64,000 nt of DNA from an uncultured Alphaproteobacteria bacterium (GCA_902591485.1 CACJAV010000001.1:80563-144562), one strand, 5' to 3'; shown: positions 34,565 to 43,556, numbered from the stretch's first letter. Numbers and translations: made by a program. The notes: a model not told the origin generated them from the letters alone.

Positions 34565-35844
34565 TATTGATCAATAAATAATTTTCTTGCCTCAGCTATG
34601 AGTTTTAGCATTTCTTCTGCTCTATCCTTTTTTTTCTGATCTTTAAGATTAATCATTGCGTTCCATTTTGCAAATTCTTTAGTCAAATATTTTTTAATTT
34701 CATCTTTACTGGAAGAAGTATTAAAACCTATTAAACTTGCTAATTTCTTTTTTCTATCTTCAATAGTACCTGTATTTGTTTCTTCTTTTTCTGCTACTAC
34801 ATCTACCTTTGTAATATTTTTATCCCTTAAATTTTTATATTCTTTTGGATCAATACCAATTTTTTTTGAAATAATATCTAATTCATCTAATTCTTTTTGA
34901 TCTGCTACTCCATCAGCAGACATTACTGCTAAAGCCAATTCCAAAGCTTCATATTTTTCTGCTTTAGTTGCGTTATCATTTATGTCTTTAATAACTTGAC
35001 TTATTGAAAGATCTTTAGATTTTGCTTGTTTAACAGCATTCAGAATATTTTCATTAAGACGTTTTTTAGTTTCTTCTTTTCTATTTTGTGGAGCTTCGTC
35101 TCTTTGTTCTTCAACCCAATTTTTTATAATTTTACCTTCTTTAGGATCTATTTCTCCATCTGCAGCTGCAATATAAAAACATAAATAAATAATACTTTTT
35201 TCAACTTTTATTCTTTCTTCACTAATTTCTAAATATCCTGAATTTTGGTTAACAAAATCCATTTTATAATTATAAACCGCAATTATATTTTCTTTTCCTC
35301 GATTCACATATCCATGTTGGGTAGTCACTTCACTTCCTTGAAGAGAAATAGCACATTGAAATTCTAACTTTCGATTGCCTTTTTTTGGAAACTTTAAAAA
35401 TTCTAAAGGTGCCATTCCAATATTCACCCATGATTTCCAACCATAACCTGATTGTAACTTAGGAATATCTTCAGCAATATATTGAAAAGTAGGGGAGGTT
35501 ACTTCATTAAATCCAGGCACATGACAAATGACCCAACTACCTTCTTGAGGATTAGTGTTATCATAAATTGTAAATAAAAAACTTAAATTCCTGTTAGTCA
35601 AACCTGCAGGAAATAGTCCTTTAAATTGCATAAAAAGCATATCCTTAGATTGATTATCAATTTGTTTTGTCTGTTTAATTGCTCGAAATTGAAATTCTCC
35701 CATTCCAACTATTTCGTTTTGTAAGTTTTCTGAAAGCGATCCTTGTCCCGCTACTGTTTTAACAGCAGCTTTGGCTCCTCCAAAAACAGCACGTATAATC
35801 CAACCGCCAAAAAAAATTAATATAAGTAATAATATTCCTTCCAT
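34564..35844 (-). CDS. Membrane TerB protein with J-like C-terminus (DjlA-like architecture)
   Basis: An N-terminal TM helix (about 2-20) is followed by a beta-rich domain of unknown type, a TerB domain (around 210-335, with FYIAAADGEIDPKEGKII and LAVMSADGVADQKELDEL acidic metal-type repeats) and a C-terminal J-like helical pair: DEIKKYLTKEFAKWNAMIN followed by AEEMLKLIAEARKLF. The J-domain HPD triad is replaced (KWNAM), so classical stimulation of Hsp70 is not expected, but the adjacent Hsp70 gene implies partnership. E. coli DjlA has TM, TerB and J domains in the same order. Confidence 0.7.
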   Translation of the reverse strand: MEGILLLILIFFGGWIIRAVFGGAKAAVKTVAGQGSLSENLQNEIVGMGEFQFRAIKQTKQIDNQSKDMLFMQFKGLFPAGLTNRNLSFLFTIYDNTNPQEGSWVICHVPGFNEVTSPTFQYIAEDIPKLQSGYGWKSWVNIGMAPLEFLKFPKKGNRKLEFQCAISLQGSEVTTQHGYVNRGKENIIAVYNYKMDFVNQNSGYLEISEERIKVEKSIIYLCFYIAAADGEIDPKEGKIIKNWVEEQRDEAPQNRKEETKKRLNENILNAVKQAKSKDLSISQVIKDINDNATKAEKYEALELALAVMSADGVADQKELDELDIISKKIGIDPKEYKNLRDKNITKVDVVAEKEETNTGTIEDRKKKLASLIGFNTSSSKDEIKKYLTKEFAKWNAMINLKDQKKKDRAEEMLKLIAEARKLFIDQ

Positions 35845-35846
35845 AT

Positions 35847-37373
35847 TTACTCTATTGTAAAATCATTAGCTGTAGGTGCATCAGATTCTTTATCTTTATC
35901 AATTGATAAATCAACAGGCATTTCAATATTTGATTCTACATCTTTATATTTGCAGTGCATCATTCCATTTTCATCATATGAAAAAGTTACCTCTATTGGC
36001 CTTCCTTGAGGTCTATTTGGTGGAAGGTTATCTAAAAGGCCCTTCCAAATTGTTGTCGCAAAATCAGGGTCTCCTTGCTCAGCTAAAGATTGTTTAATCT
36101 CACATTCAACTGCAGTTTGTCCATCAGTCATAGTATAAAAAGTTTTTGTTTGAGAGCATGGAAGGGGAGTATTCTTAGCAAGCATTGTTTCATTGTAAGG
36201 TTCTAATTTCTGTTTTTCTGTATTTTCTCTTAATATGACTGATCCAAAATAAAAATTACATACAGTTTTTAAGTCTATTTTTTTTAACTCTTCACTTTGG
36301 GCAGCAGTTAACTTTTTTGGATCCGCTTTTTTCCCTGCATATAAAGCAGCTCCTAAAGATACAGCTTCATCAACATTTACTCCTGTTAGTGGCTCTTTGT
36401 TAAATCTTTTTAAAATATTTTTTTTAACAATTGGTATTCTAGTGCTTCCTCCCACTAATAAAATATTAGAGATATCACTCTCTTTTAAATTTAATTCATC
36501 TAAAGTTACATCAATTAAAGAGTCAATTTTAGACATCATAGTGCTAATATTTTTTTCAAATTCTTCTCTTGTTAAAGTGAATTTCATATCACCTTCTTTA
36601 CCTGAAATCATTTTTGAAATTTTTTCTTTTTTTGTTAATCCTTTTTTTATCTCTTCAGCCAAAAATGTAAAATTGTATTCTTCAGCTTTATTATTTACTA
36701 AATCTACACCTTTGTCTTTTTTATAAGCATCTTTCATTTTGTCTAATATTATTCTATCTATATCAGTACCTCCTAATCTTTGATCTCCGTGAGAGGTTTT
36801 GCAAATAACATCTTTACCATTAATTTCGGCTATAGTTATATCAAATGTTCCTCCACCAAAATCATAAATCATAACTTTTCCTGCAAGTGAATTTGAAGAT
36901 GCATAATGTAAAGCAGCTGCTGTTGGCTCTTCAATAATATATTTGAAATTTAAACCAGCTTCTTTAATTGCTTTTTCTGTATCTTGACGAGCTTCATTAG
37001 AGAAATTAGCAGGTATGGTCACAACTACATCTTCAATTTTACCATGTTGTTTTTCAGAATCTTGAACAAGTTTTTTTAAGATCATGGAAGAAATACCAAA
37101 AGGAGTATGTTCTTTTCCTGCAACTGTGTAAGTTTTATCAGTGCCCATGTCTCTTTTGACTTCTTTTATTACTCTGTCAGGTTCAATTTCTAAATGATCT
37201 TTTGCATCTTTACCGGTAATTGCTTTTCCTTCTTCTTCAGAAGGAAATGCTACAACTGATTCTGTTAAATAATCACCATCAAAATTTTTTACAATTTCTG
37301 CTTTTCCACTTTCATTTAATATACTTAAAGCTGAAAAAGTTGTTCCTAAATCTATTCCTGCTATTTTACCCAT
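35847..37373 (-). CDS. Hsp70-family chaperone without C-terminal lid
   Basis: A 508-residue DnaK-like protein. The ATPase domain is intact (GIDLGTTFSA, IEEPTAAALHYA, YDFGGGTFDITIAEI, LLVGGSTRIP). The beta-type substrate domain continues to the end, but the helical lid of about 110 residues and the cytosolic EEVD-like tail seen in DnaK are absent. It overlaps the GrpE-like gene by 8 nt and is followed 2 nt later by the TerB gene, so it is a dedicated member of this operon rather than the housekeeping dnaK. Confidence 0.88.
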   Translation of the reverse strand: MGKIAGIDLGTTFSALSILNESGKAEIVKNFDGDYLTESVVAFPSEEEGKAITGKDAKDHLEIEPDRVIKEVKRDMGTDKTYTVAGKEHTPFGISSMILKKLVQDSEKQHGKIEDVVVTIPANFSNEARQDTEKAIKEAGLNFKYIIEEPTAAALHYASSNSLAGKVMIYDFGGGTFDITIAEINGKDVICKTSHGDQRLGGTDIDRIILDKMKDAYKKDKGVDLVNNKAEEYNFTFLAEEIKKGLTKKEKISKMISGKEGDMKFTLTREEFEKNISTMMSKIDSLIDVTLDELNLKESDISNILLVGGSTRIPIVKKNILKRFNKEPLTGVNVDEAVSLGAALYAGKKADPKKLTAAQSEELKKIDLKTVCNFYFGSVILRENTEKQKLEPYNETMLAKNTPLPCSQTKTFYTMTDGQTAVECEIKQSLAEQGDPDFATTIWKGLLDNLPPNRPQGRPIEVTFSYDENGMMHCKYKDVESNIEMPVDLSIDKDKESDAPTANDFTIE

Positions 37374-38415
37374 TTTCTTTTTCCTCCTCGATTTCTTTTG
37401 AATAAATATTGACCCATGCTTCTCTAATTAAGGTTATTTCATTGTTCGGTCCAATTACACCGTTATAACCAGAATGTATAACAGATGAAATCATGCCAAC
37501 TAAAGATAAATCTGATGTTTTAATTGTTTCAATTACTTTGCATCTAACAGTTTGCTTTGGATCATTAAATTTTAAATCTGTATTTGGTTCTACGACTTCA
37601 ATATTTTCATTTTCTAGCAATATAACCAATCTATCTTTCGCACTTTTAATAGCATTAATTGAATCTTGAGATTTATTTTCAATTTCTAATTTTTTTATAT
37701 TATTTTCTAAATTGTCAATAGAGGCAATAATGTCAAATATAAAACTTTTTAAAACACCTAAATCATAAAATGTTTGATATTTTTTAACCAATTCATTTTT
37801 TTCATCACTAAATTTTCTAAGAGAACTTAATTGTTCATTAATTTTTGAAACACTATCACTGTTATTTTTACTAACTTCACCTATTAGATTAACAACTTGT
37901 TGTAAATTTTTATTAAAATTATCGTATTGTTTAGAATTACTTTCATATAATTTTTTATATTCTTCCTCAACTTTATCTATTGTTTCAGCTATTCTCTCAG
38001 GTAGTAAACCAATAAATTTATTATTATTTTCATCATAAAATTCTTTGCGCCATTTTCTTTGCCTACTTATAATCAAAGATAAATATAAAATAATTAAAAT
38101 TAAAATTATAAAAGAACTTAAAAATATCAAACCAGATGAGCGAGTTATTTGAATTATTTTAACATTATCTAATTCACTATATTGAGTATTAACTTCTTCT
38201 AATTCTTTAATTAATTTTTCTTTTTGAGCATTAGTTTCTTTTAACTCTTCATTTAATTTTTTAATATTTTGATTTGCTATATAATTTTCTTTTTTTTCTT
38301 CTGAATATTTTTTAAAAGTTTCTGAATATTTATTTAAATATGTATCTTCTGATTGAGCAGTAGTGATGATAAAAAAAGAAAAAAATATTATTTTTATAAA
38401 GATAAAATTCTGCAT
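37366..38415 (-). CDS. Membrane-anchored coiled-coil protein with GrpE-like C-terminus
   Basis: Signal peptide or N-terminal helix (1-20), a coiled coil (about 25-85), a TM helix (about 92-113), then a long coiled coil and a C-terminal domain (about 230-349) that resembles GrpE: DIIASIDNLENNIKKLE, LVILLENENIEVVEPNTDLKF, and a strand pattern ending REAWVNIYSKE. GrpE exchanges nucleotide on Hsp70. The next gene is an Hsp70, which supports this reading, and the topology would tether the chaperone to the membrane. The similarity is recognised by eye and should be confirmed by profile search. Confidence 0.6.
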   Translation of the reverse strand: MQNFIFIKIIFFSFFIITTAQSEDTYLNKYSETFKKYSEEKKENYIANQNIKKLNEELKETNAQKEKLIKELEEVNTQYSELDNVKIIQITRSSGLIFLSSFIILILIILYLSLIISRQRKWRKEFYDENNNKFIGLLPERIAETIDKVEEEYKKLYESNSKQYDNFNKNLQQVVNLIGEVSKNNSDSVSKINEQLSSLRKFSDEKNELVKKYQTFYDLGVLKSFIFDIIASIDNLENNIKKLEIENKSQDSINAIKSAKDRLVILLENENIEVVEPNTDLKFNDPKQTVRCKVIETIKTSDLSLVGMISSVIHSGYNGVIGPNNEITLIREAWVNIYSKEIEEEKENG

Positions 38416-38466
38416 TTATAAAAATATTTTAACTATGTATTTTAATAAAAATCAAACTATTTTAAT

Positions 38467-39486
38467 TTAAATTGAAAAACCAATGTAGATAACATAGGTG
38501 AACAAAAATATGATGCCTGTTTTTCTACCAATCTTACCTCTTTTTCTTAGTAAATAGACGAATAATAAAGTTATTAATAATATAAAAAAAGCATCAAAAT
38601 TTAGATTATCAAAATTCAATTTTAGCCCAATTTCTTGTATTTCTAATTTTCTATCTAATATAGGCATTGAAAGATTTTTCATTAAAGAACTTACACCTAA
38701 TACGCCAAGTATATTATAAATGTTTGAACCTAAAATATTTCCAATAGCAAAATCTGTCTGTTTTTTAAAAGCAGCCATTAATCCTGTAGTTAACTCTGGT
38801 AATGAAGTTCCAAAGGCAACTATAGTTATACCAATTACTGTATCAGATATACCAAAAGAAGTTGCTATACTTGAAGCAGAATCAATAAATAACCATGACC
38901 CAATTATAACTCCAAATAATCCTCCTATTAAAAATATAAGTGTTACTAAAAGATTTAGCTTTTGATCTTCATGTTTTTCAATTTTTTTTTCTTTGTTTGA
39001 AAAAAGTGCATATATAAAAATAGCTAATCCTACTAACATTAAAATACCATCAAGAAAGTTTACTTCACCTTTTAAGCAACAGTAAATAAAAAATATTGAT
39101 GTTAATATTGCTACAAAATCTGACTTATTTTTTCCAACATGAAATGCAACTTTATGAACAAATGAAAAAGATGTATCCGGTTTTTGAAAATAATTCTTTT
39201 CTTGAATAATTGGGTGAACAATAGCTACAGCGCCAATTATTAAAATAATATTTGCTATATTTGATCCTACTATATTTCCAATAACAATATCTTCTACATT
39301 CAATCGTATTGCTTGTATAGAACTTGCTAATTCTGGTAAACTTGTTCCACCAGCAACAACCACAACTCCAATAACAAAAGGAGACACATTTAAAATTGAA
39401 GCCAAACTTACAGAACCTCTAATAAGAATTTCAGAACCTCCAATAAGTAAAATAAAACCTATAATTAAATATAAATATACTTCCAT
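38467..39486 (-). CDS. Calcium/sodium antiporter (CaCA family, YrbG-like)
   Basis: A 339-residue antiporter with about ten TM helices and the two inverted alpha repeats: VIGVVVVAGGTSLPELASSIQA near the N-terminus and VIGITIVAFGTSLPELTTGL in the second half, plus GNIVGSNIANI and GNILGSNIYNI. It exchanges Ca2+ for Na+ across the inner membrane. It is upstream of the chaperone operon by 51 nt on the same strand. Confidence 0.9.
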   Translation of the reverse strand: MEVYLYLIIGFILLIGGSEILIRGSVSLASILNVSPFVIGVVVVAGGTSLPELASSIQAIRLNVEDIVIGNIVGSNIANIILIIGAVAIVHPIIQEKNYFQKPDTSFSFVHKVAFHVGKNKSDFVAILTSIFFIYCCLKGEVNFLDGILMLVGLAIFIYALFSNKEKKIEKHEDQKLNLLVTLIFLIGGLFGVIIGSWLFIDSASSIATSFGISDTVIGITIVAFGTSLPELTTGLMAAFKKQTDFAIGNILGSNIYNILGVLGVSSLMKNLSMPILDRKLEIQEIGLKLNFDNLNFDAFFILLITLLFVYLLRKRGKIGRKTGIIFLFTYVIYIGFSI

Positions 39487-39587
39487 TTGATGTGCTCTTA
39501 AATTTTTTAAAATTGTTATAGATTATGAAGGAATTAAGTAAATCATAAATAAATATAATTAAATTTTAAATTATATATAATAATTAT

Positions 39588-39803
39588 ATGTTTAGTAAAC
39601 TTTTCGATAAAAGAATGAATTTAATAAGAAATCACTTTCAATGGTATGACCTATCATTAATAAAAATTAGCTCAATGGTATTTGCTTTATTAGTAGCTAA
39701 ATATTGGGATTGGTTATTAAATGCGGAATGGTATTGGTATGTTTTTATATTATTATTAATTTCTGCTAGATTCATGTATTTAAATTATTTAAGTAGAAAA
39801 TAA
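39588..39803 (+). CDS. Small membrane protein (71 aa), unknown
   Basis: Reads as an amphipathic N-terminus (KLFDKRMNLIRNHFQWYD) and two hydrophobic helices rich in Trp and Tyr (DWLLNAEWYWYVFILLLI). No family recognised. It is first of three consecutive small membrane protein genes in the same direction. Confidence 0.5.
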   Translation: MFSKLFDKRMNLIRNHFQWYDLSLIKISSMVFALLVAKYWDWLLNAEWYWYVFILLLISARFMYLNYLSRK

Positions 39804-39851
39804 TTCAATATAATATCTTGATTTTTTTTTACAAAAGTGTTTCTATGAATT

Positions 39852-40040
39852 ATGTTTAAAATACTAGGTGGATTTATTTTTCTATGGGGTTTGGTAGATA
39901 CTATTTTGAGTTACACAGATGGTGGAGATCTCTGGTATCAATTACTAGGTATAATCTTACCTGATCCAATATATCAATTCTCAGGAATAGCTGCAATGGT
40001 TATTGGTGGGATAATTTTCAGCATTGGCAGTAAAGATTAA
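39852..40040 (+). CDS. Small two-TM membrane protein (62 aa)
   Basis: Hydrophobic helices at about 3-19 and 44-58 flank a short polar loop (YTDGGDLWYQ). An ATG start is used. No family recognised. Confidence 0.5.
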   Translation: MFKILGGFIFLWGLVDTILSYTDGGDLWYQLLGIILPDPIYQFSGIAAMVIGGIIFSIGSKD

Positions 40041-40066
40041 TTTATTAATTTATTTAACAAATCAAA

Positions 40067-40252
40067 TTGCTTAATAAGTTTTCCTTATTTTTTAGAAGAA
40101 TTTTATTTATATTTTTTATATTTATTGAAATTCTTTTAATAAGTATTCTTTTTTTTGCATCCAAAAATCAAATATGGATATTTATTTTAATGGTAATTAC
40201 TCTAGTCTTATATCTTGCTCTCAATTGGGTATTTAAAGCTTTATCTGATTAA
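40067..40252 (+). CDS. Small two-TM membrane protein (61 aa), TTG start
   Basis: The frame starts with TTG at 40067, followed by a basic segment (FFRRILF) and two hydrophobic helices. The start is uncertain because no ATG or good ribosome site lies near. It continues the row of small membrane genes. Confidence 0.35.
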   Translation: MLNKFSLFFRRILFIFFIFIEILLISILFFASKNQIWIFILMVITLVLYLALNWVFKALSD

Positions 40253-40331
40253 ATCTATGTTTCTCATTCAATGTTGATCGATTACCTTCTTGTAGTTATC
40301 ATTAAGTTACTATAACTTCTTCTCAAATGTT

Positions 40332-40610
40332 ATGACAAATGATAAAATTAATATATCGAGTAAAACTCTTAGAGAAGATTTAAAAAAATTATTACTTGAT
40401 GGTTTAATAGAAGTAAATTTTAGAAAGAATGATGGCACATACCGTAAGATGAACTGTACATTAAAATCGTCACTTATACCTAAGAATTTAATGCCTAAGA
40501 GTAAATCTAGTAAGCATCAAAACTTAAATGTATTAGTGGTATTTGATGTGGATGTTAATGGATGGAGATCATTCAATCTTAATAAAATAAAATATGTAAA
40601 AACTAAATAA
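40332..40610 (+). CDS. DUF2693-like phage-type protein
   Basis: A 92-residue protein with the pattern LKKLLLDGLIEVNFRKNDGTYRKMNCTL and, at the C-terminus, VFDVDVNGWRSFNLNKI. This TFxKxDGxxRxMxCTL/WRSF arrangement is that of DUF2693 proteins, common in T4-like and marine phages. The function is unknown; it probably signals phage-derived DNA. Confidence 0.7.
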   Translation: MTNDKINISSKTLREDLKKLLLDGLIEVNFRKNDGTYRKMNCTLKSSLIPKNLMPKSKSSKHQNLNVLVVFDVDVNGWRSFNLNKIKYVKTK

Positions 40611-40667
40611 ACAAAATTTAAAACTAATTCTTCAAAAAAAATTTAATATTTTTACAGTTAGTAATTT

Positions 40668-41351
40668 TTATTCAAATTCAGCCTGTTTAATAGAAAATTT
40701 ACATAAATTACAATCCATACTGTAATAGGGTACTTTTGTTTTTGATAATAAATCAATTAGCTCAGTAATAAGTACATAAAACTCTTTCTCATTTCTTTGT
40801 AAAGAAGAGTATTGCATCTGAAGTTTTAAATTACTAAAATTATCTTTATGACTTGAAATTGAATGAGGATAGAATTGTAAAATGCCCATTTCAGTAATAG
40901 GCGAAAGCTTAGGAACAGTTTTAGTTTTAAGTTCCCCAGGATGAGTAAATATTTGTGCGTATGCCTCTAATTGGTTTCGATAATTTTCAGCTTTATCTAA
41001 TGATAAATTAGTTGTTTTAAAATCAATAATCCCATAGCTTCCGTTATCAAAAATTATCACTAAATCGGGGCGACCTTTTAGATAGAAAGGTCTTTTTTTA
41101 TTATCTTTAAGTGTTTTTGAAATAATTGTTCCAGGAATACTTTCTTTGTCTAAAAATTTTCCTTCAGGCAATTCATTAGTTAAATCAGAAACTTTTTTAC
41201 TTCTAAAGTAGTTTTGTTGAGCTGCATCAAAACTTGAAAATACAGGTGGGGGAAAATCACCTAAGCTTAATTGCTTTCTCTTAGTAAGATAGAAGCATCT
41301 GGAGCACTTTGTTTTGTAATCTAGCTCCGATGGAGAAAATTGATAAATCAT
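40668..41351 (-). CDS. PD-(D/E)XK nuclease (Cas4/RecB-like) with four cysteines
   Basis: A 227-residue nuclease with catalytic motifs GRPDLVII (Asp) and YGIIDFKTTNL (Asp-x-Lys) and a QLEAYAQIF helix as in the RecB/AddB/Cas4 superfamily. Two Cys near the N-terminus (KCSRC) and two near the C-terminus (DCNLC) could hold a zinc or iron-sulphur cluster. It is divergent from a Pif1-like helicase gene with 45 nt between starts, and the two may act together on DNA ends. No Cas genes are nearby. Confidence 0.78.
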   Translation of the reverse strand: MIYQFSPSELDYKTKCSRCFYLTKRKQLSLGDFPPPVFSSFDAAQQNYFRSKKVSDLTNELPEGKFLDKESIPGTIISKTLKDNKKRPFYLKGRPDLVIIFDNGSYGIIDFKTTNLSLDKAENYRNQLEAYAQIFTHPGELKTKTVPKLSPITEMGILQFYPHSISSHKDNFSNLKLQMQYSSLQRNEKEFYVLITELIDLLSKTKVPYYSMDCNLCKFSIKQAEFE

Positions 41352-41396
41352 TGAAATTAATAATATACTATGTAATCTGTATTAAACTAATAATTT

Positions 41397-42752
41397 ATGA
41401 AATTTGGTGAATTTGTTAATAAAAATGTAACTCCTGCTGATAAAAATAAAGCAGAAGTTGAAATGACTGAAGAGTTTAAAAAAGTAATTCAATCAGTTGA
41501 AAATAACACTCCATCAAACTCAAAGTTTATTTTTGTTACTGGCTCAGCTGGAACAGGCAAAAGTACTTTAATAAAAAAAATTATATCAATTCCTAACAAA
41601 AGAGTAATTGTAACAGCTCCTACAGGTATCGCTTCTTGGAATATAGGTGGAACAACACTACACTCTTTATTCAGATTGCCTCTAGAACCTTTACCGTCAC
41701 CTAAAAAACTTTATGGAGATGTGGTAACAGTCTTAAAAAAAATGGATGTTTTAATTATAGATGAGGTTTCAATGGTTAAGCCAGATATACTTGATGCTGT
41801 ATCTCAAAGTTTACAAATGCACCGTGAAAATAAACTGCCTTTTGGTGGTGTAACAGTTGTAATTTTTGGCGACTTATTTCAACTACCCCCAGTAGTTACT
41901 TCAGACCAAGTAGAAATTTATTCTAAATATTATGATACAAATTTCTTTTTTAGTGCACATTGTTTGAAAAGAGTAGAGCCTGAAATTTATAATCTAACTA
42001 AAGTATTTCGACAAAACGATAGTAATTTTTTAGAAATTTTAGGAAAAATAAGAACAGGTGAAGATTTGGATAACATAGTTCGCGTCATTAATAAATTATG
42101 CTATGAAAATAAAAAAAATATCCAAACTGAATTAACATTGACGAGCCGTACTGCAAGAGCAGAAGAAATTAATGAAAAAAGATTAAAATTAATTGATGCT
42201 GAAGAAAAAATATTTATTGCTGATTATCAAGGAAATTATTTTAAAGGTAAAGCTGATAAGCAATTACCAGCACCTTATGAGTTGAGAATAAAAAAAGGAT
42301 GCCAAATCATATTTACTAAAAACAATGACCCTTTATGGATTAATGGCACTATTGGAAAAATTATTGATTATGATGAAGACTCATTACAAGTTGAGATTGA
42401 TGGAAATTCTGTACAGGTTGATAGGGAAAAATGGAGTAGCTTTAAATATGTTACTAAAAAAAATGATGATGGTAAGGAAAAAATTTATAAAGAAGAGACA
42501 GCATCATATTCCCAGTTTCCAATAAGACTTGGTTGGGCAGTTACGATTCATAAATCTCAAGGATTAACATTGAATAGCTGTACTATTGATTTAGGTCACG
42601 GTGGTGGTTTTGTGCATGGTCAGGTCTACGTAGCTTTAAGTAGATGTAAAGAGTTAGAAAAAATTCAATTAATAGAGCCATTGCAACGTAGTGATATTAT
42701 TTTAGATAAGACAATTTTAAGATTTTATAAAGAATTTTTAAAATTTCTATAA
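41397..42752 (+). CDS. Pif1-like superfamily 1 DNA helicase
   Basis: A 451-residue SF1B helicase. Walker A GSAGTGKST (49-57), Walker B LIIDEVSMV, motif III VVIFGDLFQLPPV, VFRQND, and motifs V/VI GWAVTIHKSQGLTL and VYVALSRCKELE are all present. It unwinds DNA 5' to 3'. No extra domains are recognised. Pairing with the divergent nuclease suggests a DNA repair, recombination or anti-phage role. Confidence 0.88.
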   Translation: MKFGEFVNKNVTPADKNKAEVEMTEEFKKVIQSVENNTPSNSKFIFVTGSAGTGKSTLIKKIISIPNKRVIVTAPTGIASWNIGGTTLHSLFRLPLEPLPSPKKLYGDVVTVLKKMDVLIIDEVSMVKPDILDAVSQSLQMHRENKLPFGGVTVVIFGDLFQLPPVVTSDQVEIYSKYYDTNFFFSAHCLKRVEPEIYNLTKVFRQNDSNFLEILGKIRTGEDLDNIVRVINKLCYENKKNIQTELTLTSRTARAEEINEKRLKLIDAEEKIFIADYQGNYFKGKADKQLPAPYELRIKKGCQIIFTKNNDPLWINGTIGKIIDYDEDSLQVEIDGNSVQVDREKWSSFKYVTKKNDDGKEKIYKEETASYSQFPIRLGWAVTIHKSQGLTLNSCTIDLGHGGGFVHGQVYVALSRCKELEKIQLIEPLQRSDIILDKTILRFYKEFLKFL

Positions 42753-42792
42753 ATGAAAAAACACTGATTCTTCTCATTTTTTCTTAAATTAA

Positions 42793-42914
42793 ACACAATT
42801 AGACCTCGAACTTGCCTAATTTGAAATTTAAAAAGTTTACGTGGCACTGTGTAGTAGGAATATTCATTATGTTGTCTTCGTAAATTTCATTTATTACTCC
42901 TTCGCAGTGCCATT
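42793..42914 (+). repeat. Third copy of motif plus GTGGCAC/GTGCCA element (degenerate)
   Basis: ACACAATTAGACC at 42793-42805 is followed 48 nt later (start to start) by GTGGCACTG (42841), and 66 nt after that by GTGCCAT (42907); CTCCT again lies 10 nt before the right repeat. The equivalent spacing in copies at 8100 and 9620 is 67 nt, so this copy looks 1 nt shorter, which breaks the peptide frame; codons near the right end (LLLLRSAI) still resemble LLLVGAT. It is probably a decayed copy, or a structured RNA whose spacing matters more than coding. Confidence 0.5.
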
Positions 42915-42941
42915 AAATACTCTCACTTACTCGGAGACCAT

Positions 42942-43223
42942 ATGATTTCACTTTCACGTTTTTTTCTTTTTAGCTCAACTTACCTTGTTTTATTAATACT
43001 CAGCAGTATTGCTTCAGCAGAAACAGAATACTTTTCAATGATTACCTTTTTAATAACAAGCTTAGCTGTAGGAGGGTGGTTGTACTACTTACACAAAATA
43101 GCTATTGAACCATCACCAGGATTAAAAGAAATATTATATGTGGTACTTTTCTTAACAGTCTTTACTACAATTTGGGCAGGATTTAATATTTACATACAGT
43201 CTGATTACTTTGTTCTAGACTAA
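42942..43223 (+). CDS. Three-TM membrane protein (93 aa), unknown
   Basis: Hydrophobic helices at about 5-25, 30-48 and 62-82. The ATG follows a GGAGA site (ACTCGGAGACCATATG). Its stop overlaps the start of the next gene by 1 nt, so the two are coupled. No family recognised. Confidence 0.6.
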   Translation: MISLSRFFLFSSTYLVLLILSSIASAETEYFSMITFLITSLAVGGWLYYLHKIAIEPSPGLKEILYVVLFLTVFTTIWAGFNIYIQSDYFVLD

Positions 43224-43549
43224 TGCTAAAAAGTTTCTGGTTCTACTTCTTATCAATACCAGTTTTATTCAGTTTGATTACTTTTAGTATACCAATTAAT
43301 TTTATTGAAGACTTTATCAATGCACCTTTATTTTCTGATGCAGTCGAATATTGCAAAGATGTAGTGAATGATGATCCATATATAACAGAATACGGCACTA
43401 TGCAGGATCAATGTATTGCTAATTTCATGAGAGAATCTAAAATACTAGGTCCGTTAATCTTCTTATTTTCTCTTGCAGGTCTATTATTTATTATTCCTTT
43501 TATTATTTATTTATTAATTAATTTAAGAAATAAAAAAGGTAGTAATTAA
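43223..43549 (+). CDS. Two-TM membrane protein with cysteine-bearing loop (108 aa)
   Basis: A 108-residue protein with TM helices near each end and a polar central loop carrying two cysteines (EYCKDVV, QDQCIA) that may form a disulphide on the outer face. It is coupled to the preceding membrane protein gene. The function is unknown. Confidence 0.6.
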   Translation: MLKSFWFYFLSIPVLFSLITFSIPINFIEDFINAPLFSDAVEYCKDVVNDDPYITEYGTMQDQCIANFMRESKILGPLIFLFSLAGLLFIIPFIIYLLINLRNKKGSN

Positions 43550-43556
43550 AAAAATT

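Noticed and set aside
35876..36726. Plus-strand frames opposite the Hsp70 gene
   Set aside because: They are hydrophobic shadow frames antisense to a well-conserved chaperone.
40668..41351. Cas4 of a CRISPR system
   Set aside because: No other cas genes or repeat-spacer array occur in the window, and the cysteine layout is 2+2 instead of 1+3.
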